A DNA stretch of 64,000 nt from an uncultured Caulobacterales bacterium (GCA_903884425.1 CAISEP010000007.1:1-64000), one strand, 5' to 3'; positions 16,881 to 26,261 are shown, numbered from the stretch's first letter. Notes: a model not told the origin generated them from the sequence alone. A program made the numbers and translations.

Positions 16881-18119
16881 TCAGATCCGTTCGATGATGA
16901 TGGCCGGGGCCATGCCGCCGCCGGCGCACATGGTGACGAGGCCGCGCTTCAGGTCTCGGCGTTCCAGTTCGTCCAGCACCGTGCCGATCAGGATGGCCCC
17001 GGTGGCGCCGATGGGATGGCCCAGCGCCATGGCCCCGCCGTTGACGTTCACCCGGTCCCGGTCGAGCTTCAGGTCGCGGATGAACTTCTCCGCCACCACG
17101 GCGAAGGCCTCGTTGATCTCGAACAGGTCGATGTCGGCCAGCGTCAGGCCCGCCTTGGCCAGCACCTTGCGCGCCGCAGGGACGGGGGCGTTCAGCATCA
17201 GGGTCGGGTCGTCGCCCATGTTGGCCATGGCCACAACCCGCGCCCGGGGCTTCATCCCGTGGGCCCTGGCATAGGCGGGGGAGGCCAGCAGCACCGCCGC
17301 CGCTCCGTCCACCACGCCGGAGGAATTGCCCGCATGGTGGATGAACTTGATGTCGAGGTCCGGATACTTCTGCAGGATCAGGCTGCGGAAGGTGGTGCCC
17401 TGGTCGTCGATGGCCACGTCGGCCAGGGCCTCGAAGGAGGGCTTCAGGGCCGCGAGGCCTTCCCGCGTGGTCTGGGGACGGGGAAACTCCTCCGCATCGA
17501 GGGCGAGCGTCCCGTCCTCGTGATAGACGGGGACGAGGCTCCGGGCGAAGTGGCCGTTGGCGATGGCGTGGGCGGCGCGTTGCTGGCTGGAGAGGGCCAG
17601 TTCCTCCGTCGCCTCGCGGCTGATGCCCTCAAGCGTGGCGATGGCGTCGGCGCAGATGCCCTGATTGGTCTGGGGATGCAGGGCGCGCAGGCGCAGATTG
17701 CCCCGGTCCATCACCGGCGGGCCGTCATCCGGGCCCCGGCGGTTGGGCATGGACATCATCTCCGTCCCGCCGGCCACCACCAGGTCCGACATGCCCGACA
17801 TGATGGTGGAGGCCGCGAAGTTCACCGTGGAGATGCCGGAGCCGCAGAACCGGTCGATAGTCACCCCGCTGGAGCGGACATCATAGCCCGCCGTCAGCGC
17901 CGCCATGCGGCCGAGGTCGCCCCCCTGCTTGCCGATCTGGGCGCTGGTGCCCCAGATCACGTCGTCCACCTCGGCGGTGTTCAGCTGGTTGCGCTCCGCC
18001 AGGGCCTTCAGCACCGCGGCGCCCAGGTTCTGGGGGTGCAGGGACGACAGGGCCCCCTTGGGGAACTTGCCGATGCCCCGGGGGGTGCGGCAGGCGTCGA
18101 TGATCCAGGCTTCCGTCAT
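16881..18119 (-). CDS. Acetyl-CoA acetyltransferase (thiolase)
   Basis: A 412-residue thiolase. The nucleophilic Cys92 lies in RFCGSGIS, His368 in ALGHPIGATG, and the second Cys398 in CAGGGM, so all three catalytic residues are present. It cleaves 3-ketoacyl-CoA or condenses acetyl-CoA units in the cytoplasm. It sits directly between a hydroxyacyl-CoA dehydrogenase-like SDR and an acyl-CoA dehydrogenase, which argues for the degradative direction. Whether it prefers short or medium chains cannot be told. Confidence 0.93.
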   Translation of the reverse strand: MTEAWIIDACRTPRGIGKFPKGALSSLHPQNLGAAVLKALAERNQLNTAEVDDVIWGTSAQIGKQGGDLGRMAALTAGYDVRSSGVTIDRFCGSGISTVNFAASTIMSGMSDLVVAGGTEMMSMPNRRGPDDGPPVMDRGNLRLRALHPQTNQGICADAIATLEGISREATEELALSSQQRAAHAIANGHFARSLVPVYHEDGTLALDAEEFPRPQTTREGLAALKPSFEALADVAIDDQGTTFRSLILQKYPDLDIKFIHHAGNSSGVVDGAAAVLLASPAYARAHGMKPRARVVAMANMGDDPTLMLNAPVPAARKVLAKAGLTLADIDLFEINEAFAVVAEKFIRDLKLDRDRVNVNGGAMALGHPIGATGAILIGTVLDELERRDLKRGLVTMCAGGGMAPAIIIERI

Positions 18120-18134
18120 GGTCGTTTGCCTTTC

Positions 18135-18917
18135 CTAGCGGGGGGCCATGCGGATGGCGCCGTCGAGACGGACATCCTCGCCGTTGAAATAGCCGTTCGT
18201 AATCATGGTCAGGGCCAGCTGGGCGTATTCGTCGGGCTGGCCGAGGCGGCGGGGGTGCGGCACCTGGGCCGCGAGGCCCGCCTTCACCTGCTCCGACGCC
18301 CGCTGCAGCAGGGGGGTGTCGAAGATGCCCGGCAGGATGGTGTTCACCCGGATCGCCTCGCTGGAGAGGTCCCGGGCGACGGTCAGGGTCAGGCCCACGA
18401 TCCCGGCCTTGGAGGCGGTATAGGCCGCCTGGCCGATCTGGCCGTCCTCGGCGGCGACGGAGGCGGTGTTGACGATGGCGCCCCGGTCCCCGTCCTCCAG
18501 CACCGGCAGGGTCAGCATGCCCGCCGCGCTCTTGGTGATGCAGCGGAAGGTGCCGATCAGGTTCACCTGGATGATCCGCTCGAAGTTCTCCAGCGGATAT
18601 TCCTTGATCTCGCCGGTCTGCTTGTCGCGGGAGACGGTCTTCACCGAGCCGCCGACGCCGGCGCAGTTCACCAGGATCCGCTCCTGCCCGTGGGCGGCGC
18701 GGGCCTTGGCGAAGGCGGCATCCACCTCGGGGGAGGAGGTGACGTTGACGGGGCAGTAGACCCCGCCGATCTCCCTGGCCAGGGCTTCGCCGAGGTCGGC
18801 GTTCAGGTCGAAGATGGCGACCTTCACCCCGTGGGCGGCCAGTTGCCGGGCGGTGGCGGCACCAAGGCCGGAGGCTCCGCCGGTGACCACGGCGGCGATG
18901 CTGGAATCGAGCTTCAT
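18135..18917 (-). CDS. SDR, 3-hydroxyacyl-CoA dehydrogenase type-2-like
   Basis: A 260-residue SDR with VTGGASGLGAAT (NAD binding), the acidic residue in IFDLNADLG that favours NAD, LVNCAGVGG, and the YTASK catalytic pair. The insertion KTVSRDKQTGEIKEYPLE after strand 4 and the NGYFNGEDVRLDGAIRMAPR tail are typical of HSD10-type 3-hydroxyacyl-CoA dehydrogenases. This agrees with its place beside thiolase and acyl-CoA dehydrogenase: it would supply the third step of beta-oxidation. Confidence 0.88.
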   Translation of the reverse strand: MKLDSSIAAVVTGGASGLGAATARQLAAHGVKVAIFDLNADLGEALAREIGGVYCPVNVTSSPEVDAAFAKARAAHGQERILVNCAGVGGSVKTVSRDKQTGEIKEYPLENFERIIQVNLIGTFRCITKSAAGMLTLPVLEDGDRGAIVNTASVAAEDGQIGQAAYTASKAGIVGLTLTVARDLSSEAIRVNTILPGIFDTPLLQRASEQVKAGLAAQVPHPRRLGQPDEYAQLALTMITNGYFNGEDVRLDGAIRMAPR

Positions 18918-18935
18918 GAGGTCGTCTCTCCCGTA

Positions 18936-20048
18936 TTATGCGAGTGTTGCGCCCTGGGCGGCGGGGGTGTCCAGCGTGGGGAAGTCGGTATAGCCCTTGG
19001 CCCCGCCGCCGTAATAGGTGGAGGGGTCGGCGTCCACGAGGGGCGCGTCCCGGCGCAGCCGCTCCACCAGGTCCGGATTGCCGATGAAGGCGCGGCCGAA
19101 GGCGATCAGGTCGGCGGTGTTGTTCCGCCGGGCGGCCAGCGCCATGTCCCGGGTATAGAGGTTGTTGGCGATCACCACCCCGCGGAACAGGCGGCGCAGC
19201 TTCTGCAGGTCGAAGCTCGGCTCTGCGGTGCGGGAAAGGCCGGTATCCCCCTCCACCAGGTCCAGCCAGCCCACGCCCAGCCCGTTCATCTGCTCCACCA
19301 CATAGGTGAACAGGGGCTCCGGATCGGAATCCCAGGCCTGGTAGGCGTGGCCGATGGGGGCGAGGCGCACCATCACCCGCTCCGCCCCCCAGACGGCCAC
19401 CAGTTCGCGCAGCACCTCCACGAACAGCCGGGCGCGGTTCTCCACGGAGCCGCCATAGATGTCGGTGCGGCGGTTGGTCATGTCCCGCAGGAAGGCGTCG
19501 ATGAGATAGCTGTGGGCGGCGTGCAGCTCCACCCCGTCGAAGCCGGCGGCCAGGGCCCGCTCCGCCCCCTTCCGGAACTGGGCGATGACGCCGCGGATCT
19601 CCTCGATGGACAGGGCGCGGGCCTCCTCGAAGGGGGCAAACCCCTTGCCGGCGAAGACCTGACCCTGCTGGTGATAGACCGAAGGTGCCACCGGGGCCCG
19701 CCCCTGCGGGTCGAGGGAGGAGTGGCTGAGCCGCCCGGCGTGCCACAGCTGGCAGAAGATCTTGCCGCCCCTGGCATGGACGGCGTCGGTGACCAGCTTC
19801 CAGGCGGCGATGTGCCGGTCGTCATAGACGCCGGGGATGAAGCCGCCGCCGCGCCCTTCCGGTGCCACGGCCGTGGCCTCGGTGATCAGCAGGCCCGCCG
19901 ACGCGCGCTGGGCATAGTATTCCGCCTGCAGGGGGCCGACGCAGCCCTCCATGTCCGCGCGGGTGCGGGTGACCGGCGACAGCACGATGCGGTTCTGCAG
20001 GTCGAGGCCGCCCAGACGGCAGGGGCTGAAGAGATCGGTGTCGGTCAT
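18936..20048 (-). CDS. Alkene reductase, old yellow enzyme family
   Basis: A 370-residue FMN-dependent TIM-barrel ene-reductase. The substrate-anion binding pair is His-x-x-His in ELHAAHSYLIDAF, as in bacterial PETN/morphinone reductases, and the phosphate-binding end has DLIAFGRAFIGNPDLVERL. ATG at 20046-20048 is preceded by GGGAG and gives MTDTDLFSPCRLGGL, the usual start. It would reduce activated C=C bonds of enoyl or enone intermediates using NADPH. It is first in the beta-oxidation operon and divergent from the phosphotransferase. Confidence 0.92.
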   Translation of the reverse strand: MTDTDLFSPCRLGGLDLQNRIVLSPVTRTRADMEGCVGPLQAEYYAQRASAGLLITEATAVAPEGRGGGFIPGVYDDRHIAAWKLVTDAVHARGGKIFCQLWHAGRLSHSSLDPQGRAPVAPSVYHQQGQVFAGKGFAPFEEARALSIEEIRGVIAQFRKGAERALAAGFDGVELHAAHSYLIDAFLRDMTNRRTDIYGGSVENRARLFVEVLRELVAVWGAERVMVRLAPIGHAYQAWDSDPEPLFTYVVEQMNGLGVGWLDLVEGDTGLSRTAEPSFDLQKLRRLFRGVVIANNLYTRDMALAARRNNTADLIAFGRAFIGNPDLVERLRRDAPLVDADPSTYYGGGAKGYTDFPTLDTPAAQGATLA

Positions 20049-20227
20049 GCGTTGAGGCTCCCGTGATCCGCCGTCGGCCGCGGCGTTGCCCCCATGTGAG
20101 CCCCTTGACCCTAGGGATGGCAAGGGCACTGCCGCAGGGGCACGGTTGCGCCGGGGGGGAGGGTGCTGTTCAGTGGGCGGCGTGGGGCGGCGTGCCCGTC
20201 GCCCGGACTGTCAGGAGACCCCCCGCC

Positions 20228-21313
20228 GTGGCCGACGACCCCGCCCTTCCCACCAGCGCCCCGGTGCGCGAGGTCGCCCCCGGCCACCGCTTCGACGAGG
20301 CCCGGCTGGAGGCGTGGCTGGCCCCGCGGATCGACGGCTTCGGCAGCGCCATGACCGTCCAGCAGTTCCAGGGCGGGGCCTCGAACCCCACCTTCCTCCT
20401 GACCACTGAGACGCCGGACGGGCCCCGCCGCTATGTGCTGCGCAAGAAGCCCCCCGGCGTGCTGCTGGCCAGCGCCCACCAGGTGGACCGGGAGTTCCGG
20501 GTGATGAAGGCGCTGGCCGGCACCGGCGTGCCCGTGCCGGTCATGCGGGTGCTGTGCGACGATGCGGAGGTCATCGGCACCGGCTTCTACGTGATGGACT
20601 ATCTGCCCGGCCGGGTGTTCCGGGACGCCCAGCTGCCGGACCAGACCCCTGCGGAGCGGGCGGCCATCTATGACGAACTGAACGCCACCCTCGCCAGGCT
20701 GCACCAGGTGGACTATGCGGCGGTGGGCCTGGGCGACTACGGCCGTCCCGGGGGCTATTTCCAGCGGCAGGTGGCGCGCTGGACCAAGCAGTACCGGGAT
20801 GCGGAGACCGAGCCCTGTCCCGCCATGGAAGCGCTGATCGCGGCCCTGCCCGCGCGCATCCCGCAGGAGGACGCCACCGGCATCGCCCACGGGGACTACC
20901 GCCTCGAGAACGTGATGTTCCACCCCACCGAGCCGCGACTGATCGCCGTGCTGGACTGGGAGCTGTCCACCCTCGGCCATCCCCTGGCCGACCTCGGCTA
21001 CAACTGCTTCATGTGGCACAATGACAGCCCCGGCTGGGGGACGCTGCTGGGGGTGGACTTCGCCACCTCGGGCATCCCGACGGAGGCCGACTACGTCGCC
21101 GCCTATTGCCGCCGGACCGGGCGGGCGGGGATCGACGATCTCGACTTCTACATCGCCTTCGGGGCCTTCCGCCTCGCCTCGATCTCCCAGGGGGTCTACC
21201 GGCGCATCCTGTCGGGCACCATCGCCAGCGAGCGGGAAGCGGTGAACGGCTGCCCGCACCTGGCGGAGATGGCGCTGGACATCCTCGGGCGGGGCGGCGT
21301 CAGGACCGTTTGA
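20228..21313 (+). CDS. Phosphotransferase family protein (ACAD11/APH-like kinase)
   Basis: A 361-residue aminoglycoside-phosphotransferase-fold kinase. The Brenner box HGDYRLENVMF and the DFG-equivalent VLDWELSTLGHPLADLGY are intact, and the N-lobe has FQGGASNPTFLL and YVLRKKPPG. This is the branch fused to acyl-CoA dehydrogenase in eukaryotic ACAD11 and found beside fatty-acid or sterol genes in bacteria. By analogy it may phosphorylate a 4-hydroxyacyl-CoA (inference). GTG at 20228 with AGGAG ten bases upstream was chosen; the open frame further upstream lacks family sequence. Confidence 0.88.
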   Translation: MADDPALPTSAPVREVAPGHRFDEARLEAWLAPRIDGFGSAMTVQQFQGGASNPTFLLTTETPDGPRRYVLRKKPPGVLLASAHQVDREFRVMKALAGTGVPVPVMRVLCDDAEVIGTGFYVMDYLPGRVFRDAQLPDQTPAERAAIYDELNATLARLHQVDYAAVGLGDYGRPGGYFQRQVARWTKQYRDAETEPCPAMEALIAALPARIPQEDATGIAHGDYRLENVMFHPTEPRLIAVLDWELSTLGHPLADLGYNCFMWHNDSPGWGTLLGVDFATSGIPTEADYVAAYCRRTGRAGIDDLDFYIAFGAFRLASISQGVYRRILSGTIASEREAVNGCPHLAEMALDILGRGGVRTV

Positions 21314-22502
21314 GGATGATCCCGGCGTGGCGCTTCAGGAGGGGCGTGGCGTTGGGGATGGTCAGCATGGTGCTGCCCACGGCCATCAGCAGGGTGGCCG
21401 TGAAGGCCGCCGGGGTGATGATGCCCTTGTCCAGCAGGATGTTGACGAAGATGATCATGATCAGCGCCTTGGTCTGAAGCAGCCAGCCGATGATCGAGGC
21501 CTCCCCCGGGGCCCATTTCAGCAGGCGGCCGGCCAGGTGGACGCCGATCAGCTTGCCCCCCACCGAGGCGACCAGCAGGGCCCCCGCCGCGGCGAAGACG
21601 GCGATGCCGCCCAGGTTCCAGCTGGTCCTGAGGCCGGTGCTGAGGAAGAAGACCGGCATGATCGTCAGGAGGATGGTGTTGCGGAAGGCGTCCAGCGCCT
21701 GCCGGTCGAACAGGTCATGGTCCAGCACGGCGCCGGACAGGAAGGCCCCCACCATGAAGTGCAGCCCCGACCAGTCGGCGGCGAAGGCCGAGGCCGCCAG
21801 CCAGATCAGGGCGGCGTACCACCGGTCCCGGGCCTCCAGCCGCGGCATCAGCCGACGCACGGCGGCGGTGGCGACGGCAAAGCCCAGAAGGAACAGCAGC
21901 TGGCGCTCGATCCGGTTCCAGTCCAGCAGGATCAGGGCCAGCACCCCCCAGATGGCCACGTCGTCCAGGCTGGCATAGCGCAGGATCCGCTGGCCGAGGG
22001 GACGGCGCAGGATGTCCAGCTTTTCCATGAACAGCACCAGGATCGGCAGGGCGGTGACGGCGCAGGCCATGCCCAGTCCCAGCACCACCTGCCACGGCGC
22101 ACCCCTCGTCCCGATCCATCCACTGCCCATTGCCAGCAGGGCCACGGCAGCGACGGCGCCGAGCCCCAGCGGGACCCCAAGGGCCAGGCCGGCCGTGATG
22201 GCGGTCTCCCCCCGCCGCGTCCAGGCCTGGCGCAGGTCCAGCTCCACGCCGGCGACCCAGACGAACAGCATCACCGCCCACCAGGCGATGCCGTTCAGGG
22301 CGCCGATCACCTGGGGATTGAAGACAAAGGCGTAGTAGCCGGGAAACACCCGCCCCAGGACGCCGGGGCCGAGCAGGATGCCGCCCACGATCTGCACCAC
22401 CACCAGCGGGGCATAATAGTCCGTCCGCAGCACCCGCCAGACCAGGTACGGGGCGGTGAAGATCACCAGCAGCGCGATCAGGAAGATTTCGGAGGTGGAC
22501 AT
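21300..22502 (-). CDS. Cation:proton antiporter (CPA2/KefB-like membrane domain)
   Basis: A 400-residue polytopic protein with about 12 TM helices in the Na+/H+ exchanger fold. VVVQIVGGILLGPGVLG is the canonical TM3-like segment, SLDDVAIWGVLALILL holds the paired acidic residues of the ion site, and GLHFMVGAFLSGAVL precedes a final helix set. There is no C-terminal TrkA-N domain, so it is the short form. ATG at 22500-22502 was chosen. It overlaps the 3' end of the convergent phosphotransferase gene by 14 bases. Confidence 0.88.
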   Translation of the reverse strand: MSTSEIFLIALLVIFTAPYLVWRVLRTDYYAPLVVVQIVGGILLGPGVLGRVFPGYYAFVFNPQVIGALNGIAWWAVMLFVWVAGVELDLRQAWTRRGETAITAGLALGVPLGLGAVAAVALLAMGSGWIGTRGAPWQVVLGLGMACAVTALPILVLFMEKLDILRRPLGQRILRYASLDDVAIWGVLALILLDWNRIERQLLFLLGFAVATAAVRRLMPRLEARDRWYAALIWLAASAFAADWSGLHFMVGAFLSGAVLDHDLFDRQALDAFRNTILLTIMPVFFLSTGLRTSWNLGGIAVFAAAGALLVASVGGKLIGVHLAGRLLKWAPGEASIIGWLLQTKALIMIIFVNILLDKGIITPAAFTATLLMAVGSTMLTIPNATPLLKRHAGIILKRS

Positions 22503-22621
22503 GCACGGGGGTCGCCAGCGGGGAAGGGAGGCTCTTTCGGGTCTGGGGGCGGAGGCGTCAACCCCGCCAGGAGGCATCGGCGCCTTGCCAAGGCGGGCGG
22601 ATTCTCCTTAGCTGCCGCGCC

Positions 22622-23440
22622 ATGAGCCAGCCACCCTTCCTCGACCTCCGCGCCACCCACAACTCCCATCGGTGGTTCCTGCCGGTGACGCCGGAGATCA
22701 CCGTGGGGCCGGAGGGCAAGGCCTTCCTGTTCGGCGGCGTGGGCATGGCCGCCGCCGTACGGGCGATGGAGGCCACCTGTGGCCGCCCGGTGATCTGGGC
22801 CACGGCCCAGTACCTTTCCTATGCCCGGGTCGGGGCCATCGTCGACTATGACGTGCGCGAGGCGACGGTGGGCAATGCCATCAGCCAGGTGCGGGTCACC
22901 GCCCATATCGGCGACCAGGAGATCCTGACGGTCAACGCGGCCCTGGGGGCGCGGGAGGGGGTGACCGACCAGTGGCTCAAGGCCCCGGACGTGCCGCCGC
23001 CGGATCAGTGTCCGCCGGTGAAGCACTGGCGCGGCCGGGCGGACAGCGTGCATGGCCGGTTCGAGACCCGGCTGGCCTATGGCCGCTATCCCACCGGCCA
23101 GCTGGAGGGCGGCCGCAGCGAGGACGCCCGCCTGGTGACCTGGGTGCGGTCCCGGGACGGGCTTCTGGCCTCGCCGGAGCTGCTGGCGGTGCTGGCCGAC
23201 TTCGTGCCCCAGGCGACCTCCAACGCGCTCGGCTACCACGCCGGGGGCAACAGCCTGGACAACACCATCCGCTATGGCCGCATCCAACCCACGGACTGGG
23301 TGATGTGCGACATCCGCATCGACGCCATCGTCAGCGGACTGATCCACGGGAGCATCCATCTGTTCTCCCCCGACGGGGTGCTGATGGCCACGGCCAGCCA
23401 GTCCCTGATCCTGCGCGTCCACCCGGTGCCCGCCCCCTAG
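22622..23440 (+). CDS. Acyl-CoA thioesterase, TesB-like double hotdog
   Basis: A 272-residue protein with two hotdog repeats. The N-terminal repeat has FLFGGVGMAAAVRAMEATC and IWATAQYLSYARVG. The C-terminal repeat has SLDNTIRYGR and DWVMCDIRIDAIVSGLIHGSIHLFSPDG, matching the TesB C-terminal pattern of a catalytic Asp/Gln/Ser-Thr set on HG-containing helices. It would hydrolyse acyl-CoA and so relieve CoA trapping in the neighbouring beta-oxidation block. It stands alone before the transporter/P450 pair. Confidence 0.85.
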   Translation: MSQPPFLDLRATHNSHRWFLPVTPEITVGPEGKAFLFGGVGMAAAVRAMEATCGRPVIWATAQYLSYARVGAIVDYDVREATVGNAISQVRVTAHIGDQEILTVNAALGAREGVTDQWLKAPDVPPPDQCPPVKHWRGRADSVHGRFETRLAYGRYPTGQLEGGRSEDARLVTWVRSRDGLLASPELLAVLADFVPQATSNALGYHAGGNSLDNTIRYGRIQPTDWVMCDIRIDAIVSGLIHGSIHLFSPDGVLMATASQSLILRVHPVPAP

Positions 23441-23513
23441 GTCGGGCGGTCGAAAATACACCCTTGCGCATCGGCCGGAGGCGAGGCCCAATGCCCGTGG
23501 ACGGGACCACAAA

Positions 23514-23533
23514 CCGCGGCGACTGAACCGCGG
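23514..23533. repeat. Paired CCGCGG palindromes upstream of the transporter/P450 pair
   Basis: CCGCGG occurs at 23514-23519 and 23528-23533 with an 8-base spacer. Each is self-complementary, so the pair reads as both direct and inverted repeat and could form a hairpin or a two-site operator. It lies about 26 bases before the transporter start. In such GC-rich DNA this may be chance. Confidence 0.22.
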
Positions 23534-23559
23534 GGTGTCCGCCCAGGGAAGGTCAGGCC

Positions 23560-24954
23560 ATGAGTTCGACAACGGCACCGGTCATCGGCGATTCAGAGAC
23601 GACGGACCGGTTGAGCACGGCCGGTCTTCTGGGCTTTGCCGCACCGGGCCTGTGCATCGGTGCCATCTCCGTCGCCGTCTCGGTCTATCTCACCCACTAT
23701 TACGCCGCCCATTTCGGCCTCGGCCTCTCGGCCGTGGGCCTCGCCTTCATGGCGCTGCGGCTCCTGGACATGATGGTGGACCCGATGCTGGGCCTGGCCA
23801 TGGACCGCACGCGGACGTCCATGGGCCGTTACCGGGTCTGGCTGGTGGCGAGCCTGGTGGTGCTGATCCCCGGCGTGGTGTTCCTGTTCGATCCGCCGGG
23901 CCGGGTGGACGTGACCTGGCTGGTGGCCTGGCTGGCGGTCTATTATCTCGGCCTGTCCATGGTGGTCCTGTCCCATGCGGCCTGGGCCTCGGTGATCGCG
24001 GCGGCCTATCACGAGCGGTCCCGGGTGTTCGGGGCGATCCAGATTCTGTCCATCGTCGGCGGCATCCTGGTGCTGCTGATCCCGACCCTGCACGACGGCC
24101 TGCTGCGCGGCGTGGGTGTGGAGACCACCGCCATCACCGCCGTGGGGCTGATGGGCCTGTTCATCGTGGTCCTGGCGGTCTTCGGCGTGGGCCTCGCCGC
24201 CGTCTCCGCCCCCGAGCAGGTGCTGACGGGGGAGCAGGCCGCGGCCTTCGGCCTGAAGGACTACGTGCAGATGCTGTTCCGCCCGGACATGGGGCGGGTG
24301 GTGGCGGCGGAGTTCTGCCTGACCCTGGGCCCCGGCTGGATGTCGGCCCTCTATCTGTTCTTCATGCGCGATGCCATGGGCTTTGCCCTGGCGCCGGCCA
24401 GCCTGTTGCTGCTGGTCTATTTCATCTCCGGCGTGGCCGGGGCCGCGACGCTGAGCTGGGTGGCCCGCCGCGTCGGCAAGCACCAGACCCTGATGACCGT
24501 GGCCATCCTCTATTCCTTCGGCCTCATGGCCCTGCTGGTGATCCCGAAGGGGAACTTCGCGGCCATGTTCGCGCAGATGGCCTATGTGGGCTTCTTCGCC
24601 GGCGGCTTTCCCCTGCTGACCCGGGCCATGGTGGCCGATGTGGGGGATGCGGTGCGCCTCGACCTCGGCTCGCCGCGCAACGGCCTGCTCTATTCCATGG
24701 TGACCACCAGCCAGAAGTTCGGCGTGGCGCTCAGCATCGGCGTGTCCTTCACCCTGCTGGGCTGGGTCGGCTATCGGGCGGAGGAGGCGGCGGTGAACAC
24801 CCCCGTCGCCATCGACGGCCTGAAGCTGGTCTTCGTCCTCGTCCCCATCCTGTTCGCCTGGATCGGGGCCCTGTGCTTCGTCGGCTATGCCCTCAACGCC
24901 CAGCGCCATGACCAGATCCGCTCCGCCCTCGAAGCCCGGGAGACCGCCCCATGA
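23560..24954 (+). CDS. MFS transporter, GPH/MelB-like cation symporter type
   Basis: A 464-residue inner-membrane protein with about 12 TM segments. MVDPMLGLAMDRTRTSMGRYRVWLV matches the loop 2-3 signature of glycoside-pentoside-hexuronide symporters (Asp in TM2 and D-R-T-x-T-x-x-G-R-x-R), and FNP-like variation is absent. Its last four bases overlap the start of the P450 gene (ATGA), so the two are translationally coupled. In alphaproteobacteria this branch is often found with lipid or steroid catabolic genes rather than sugar genes, so the substrate is likely hydrophobic (inference). Confidence 0.88.
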   Translation: MSSTTAPVIGDSETTDRLSTAGLLGFAAPGLCIGAISVAVSVYLTHYYAAHFGLGLSAVGLAFMALRLLDMMVDPMLGLAMDRTRTSMGRYRVWLVASLVVLIPGVVFLFDPPGRVDVTWLVAWLAVYYLGLSMVVLSHAAWASVIAAAYHERSRVFGAIQILSIVGGILVLLIPTLHDGLLRGVGVETTAITAVGLMGLFIVVLAVFGVGLAAVSAPEQVLTGEQAAAFGLKDYVQMLFRPDMGRVVAAEFCLTLGPGWMSALYLFFMRDAMGFALAPASLLLLVYFISGVAGAATLSWVARRVGKHQTLMTVAILYSFGLMALLVIPKGNFAAMFAQMAYVGFFAGGFPLLTRAMVADVGDAVRLDLGSPRNGLLYSMVTTSQKFGVALSIGVSFTLLGWVGYRAEEAAVNTPVAIDGLKLVFVLVPILFAWIGALCFVGYALNAQRHDQIRSALEARETAP

Positions 24955-26234
24955 ACATCGCCGTGAAACCCGCCGAGGCGCAGGACGCGCAGACCATTCC
25001 GCTGGAGAAGATCAACCCGGCCGATCCCCGCCGGTTCCAGCAGGATACCCTGTGGCCCTATTTTGCCCGGCTGCGGCGGGAGGACCCGGTCCACTTCACG
25101 CCGCAGAGCGAGTTCGGCCCCTACTGGTCCATCACCCGCTGGGACGACATCCTGGCGGTGGACACCGACCATGAGGCCTTCTCCTCGGAGGAGGGCATCG
25201 CCCTGCCGAACCTGGAGGCCCTGGCCGAGCAGCAGGCGGTGCTGGGCGAGGCGAACATGCGCCGCAACCGCGCCGGCTTCATCACCATGGACGAGCCCCG
25301 GCACAGCGTGCAGCGCAAGGCTGTCAGCCCCACCGTGGCGCCGGGCAACATCGCCCAGATGGCCCCCCTGGTGCGGGAACGGGCCGGCCAGATCCTGGAC
25401 GGCCTGCCCATCGGGGTGGAGTTCGACTGGGTGGACCTGGTGTCCAAGGAACTGACGGCCATGACCCTCGCCACCCTGTTCGACTTCCCCTTCGCGGACC
25501 GGCGCAAGCTGACCTACTGGTCGGACATGATCACCAACCAGCCCGGCCACGGTCCGGTGACCAGCTGGCAGCACAAGTTCCAGGCGATCCAGGAATGCTT
25601 CCAGTCCTTCCAGCAGCTGTGGGACCAGCGGGTGGACGCGCCCCCCAGCATCGACCTGATCTCCATGCTGATCCACAACCCCGCCACCCGGCACATGCCG
25701 CTGGAGGACTATCAGGGCAATGTCGTCCTGCTGATCGTGGGCGGCAACGACACCACCCGCAACACCATCTCCGGCAGCGTGTTCGAGCTGAACCGCAATC
25801 CCGACCAGTATGACAAGCTGCGGGCCGACCCGTCCCTGATCCCCTCCATGGTGTCGGAGACCATCCGCTACCAGACCCCGCTGGCGCACATGGCCCGGGT
25901 CGCCACCCGGGACGTGGAGATCGGCGGCAAGACCATCCGCAAGGGGGACCGGGTGGTCATGTGGTACATCTCCGGCAACCGGGACGAGAGCCACGTCCCG
26001 AACCCCGACCGCTACGACATCGAGCGGGAGCGGCCGCGCAACCACCTGTCCTTCGGCTTCGGCATCCACCGCTGCGTCGGCAACCGGGTGGCGGAGATGC
26101 AGCTGACCATCATCTGGGAAGAAATCCTGAAGCGCTTCCCGGTGATCCAGGTGGTGGGGGAACCCACCCGGACCTATTCCGGCTTCGTCCACGGCTTCGA
26201 GACCCTGCCGGTGATCATTCCGGCGCGGGCCTGA
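24951..26234 (+). CDS. Cytochrome P450, CYP153-like (terminal alkane/fatty acid hydroxylase)
   Basis: A 427-residue soluble P450. The I-helix oxygen-binding motif is GGNDTTRN (about residues 263-270), the K-helix ExxR is E303-R306 (ETIR), and the heme loop FGFGIHRCVGNRVAEMQ has the thiolate Cys375. VVLLIVGGNDTTRN, IPSMVSETIRYQTPLAHM and KGDRVVMWYISGNRDE are nearly diagnostic of the CYP153 family, which hydroxylates terminal carbons of medium-chain alkanes and fatty acids. CYP153 enzymes need a 2Fe-2S ferredoxin and its reductase; neither is encoded nearby. Co-translated with the preceding transporter. Confidence 0.92.
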   Translation: MNIAVKPAEAQDAQTIPLEKINPADPRRFQQDTLWPYFARLRREDPVHFTPQSEFGPYWSITRWDDILAVDTDHEAFSSEEGIALPNLEALAEQQAVLGEANMRRNRAGFITMDEPRHSVQRKAVSPTVAPGNIAQMAPLVRERAGQILDGLPIGVEFDWVDLVSKELTAMTLATLFDFPFADRRKLTYWSDMITNQPGHGPVTSWQHKFQAIQECFQSFQQLWDQRVDAPPSIDLISMLIHNPATRHMPLEDYQGNVVLLIVGGNDTTRNTISGSVFELNRNPDQYDKLRADPSLIPSMVSETIRYQTPLAHMARVATRDVEIGGKTIRKGDRVVMWYISGNRDESHVPNPDRYDIERERPRNHLSFGFGIHRCVGNRVAEMQLTIIWEEILKRFPVIQVVGEPTRTYSGFVHGFETLPVIIPARA

Positions 26235-26261
26235 CGGGCGAGGTTCCGGGGAAGGCCCGGC

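Noticed and set aside
16785-20066. A very long (over 1000 codons) plus-strand frame across the beta-oxidation genes
   Set aside because: It runs antisense to four genes in a row, each with strong family motifs, so it cannot be a gene.
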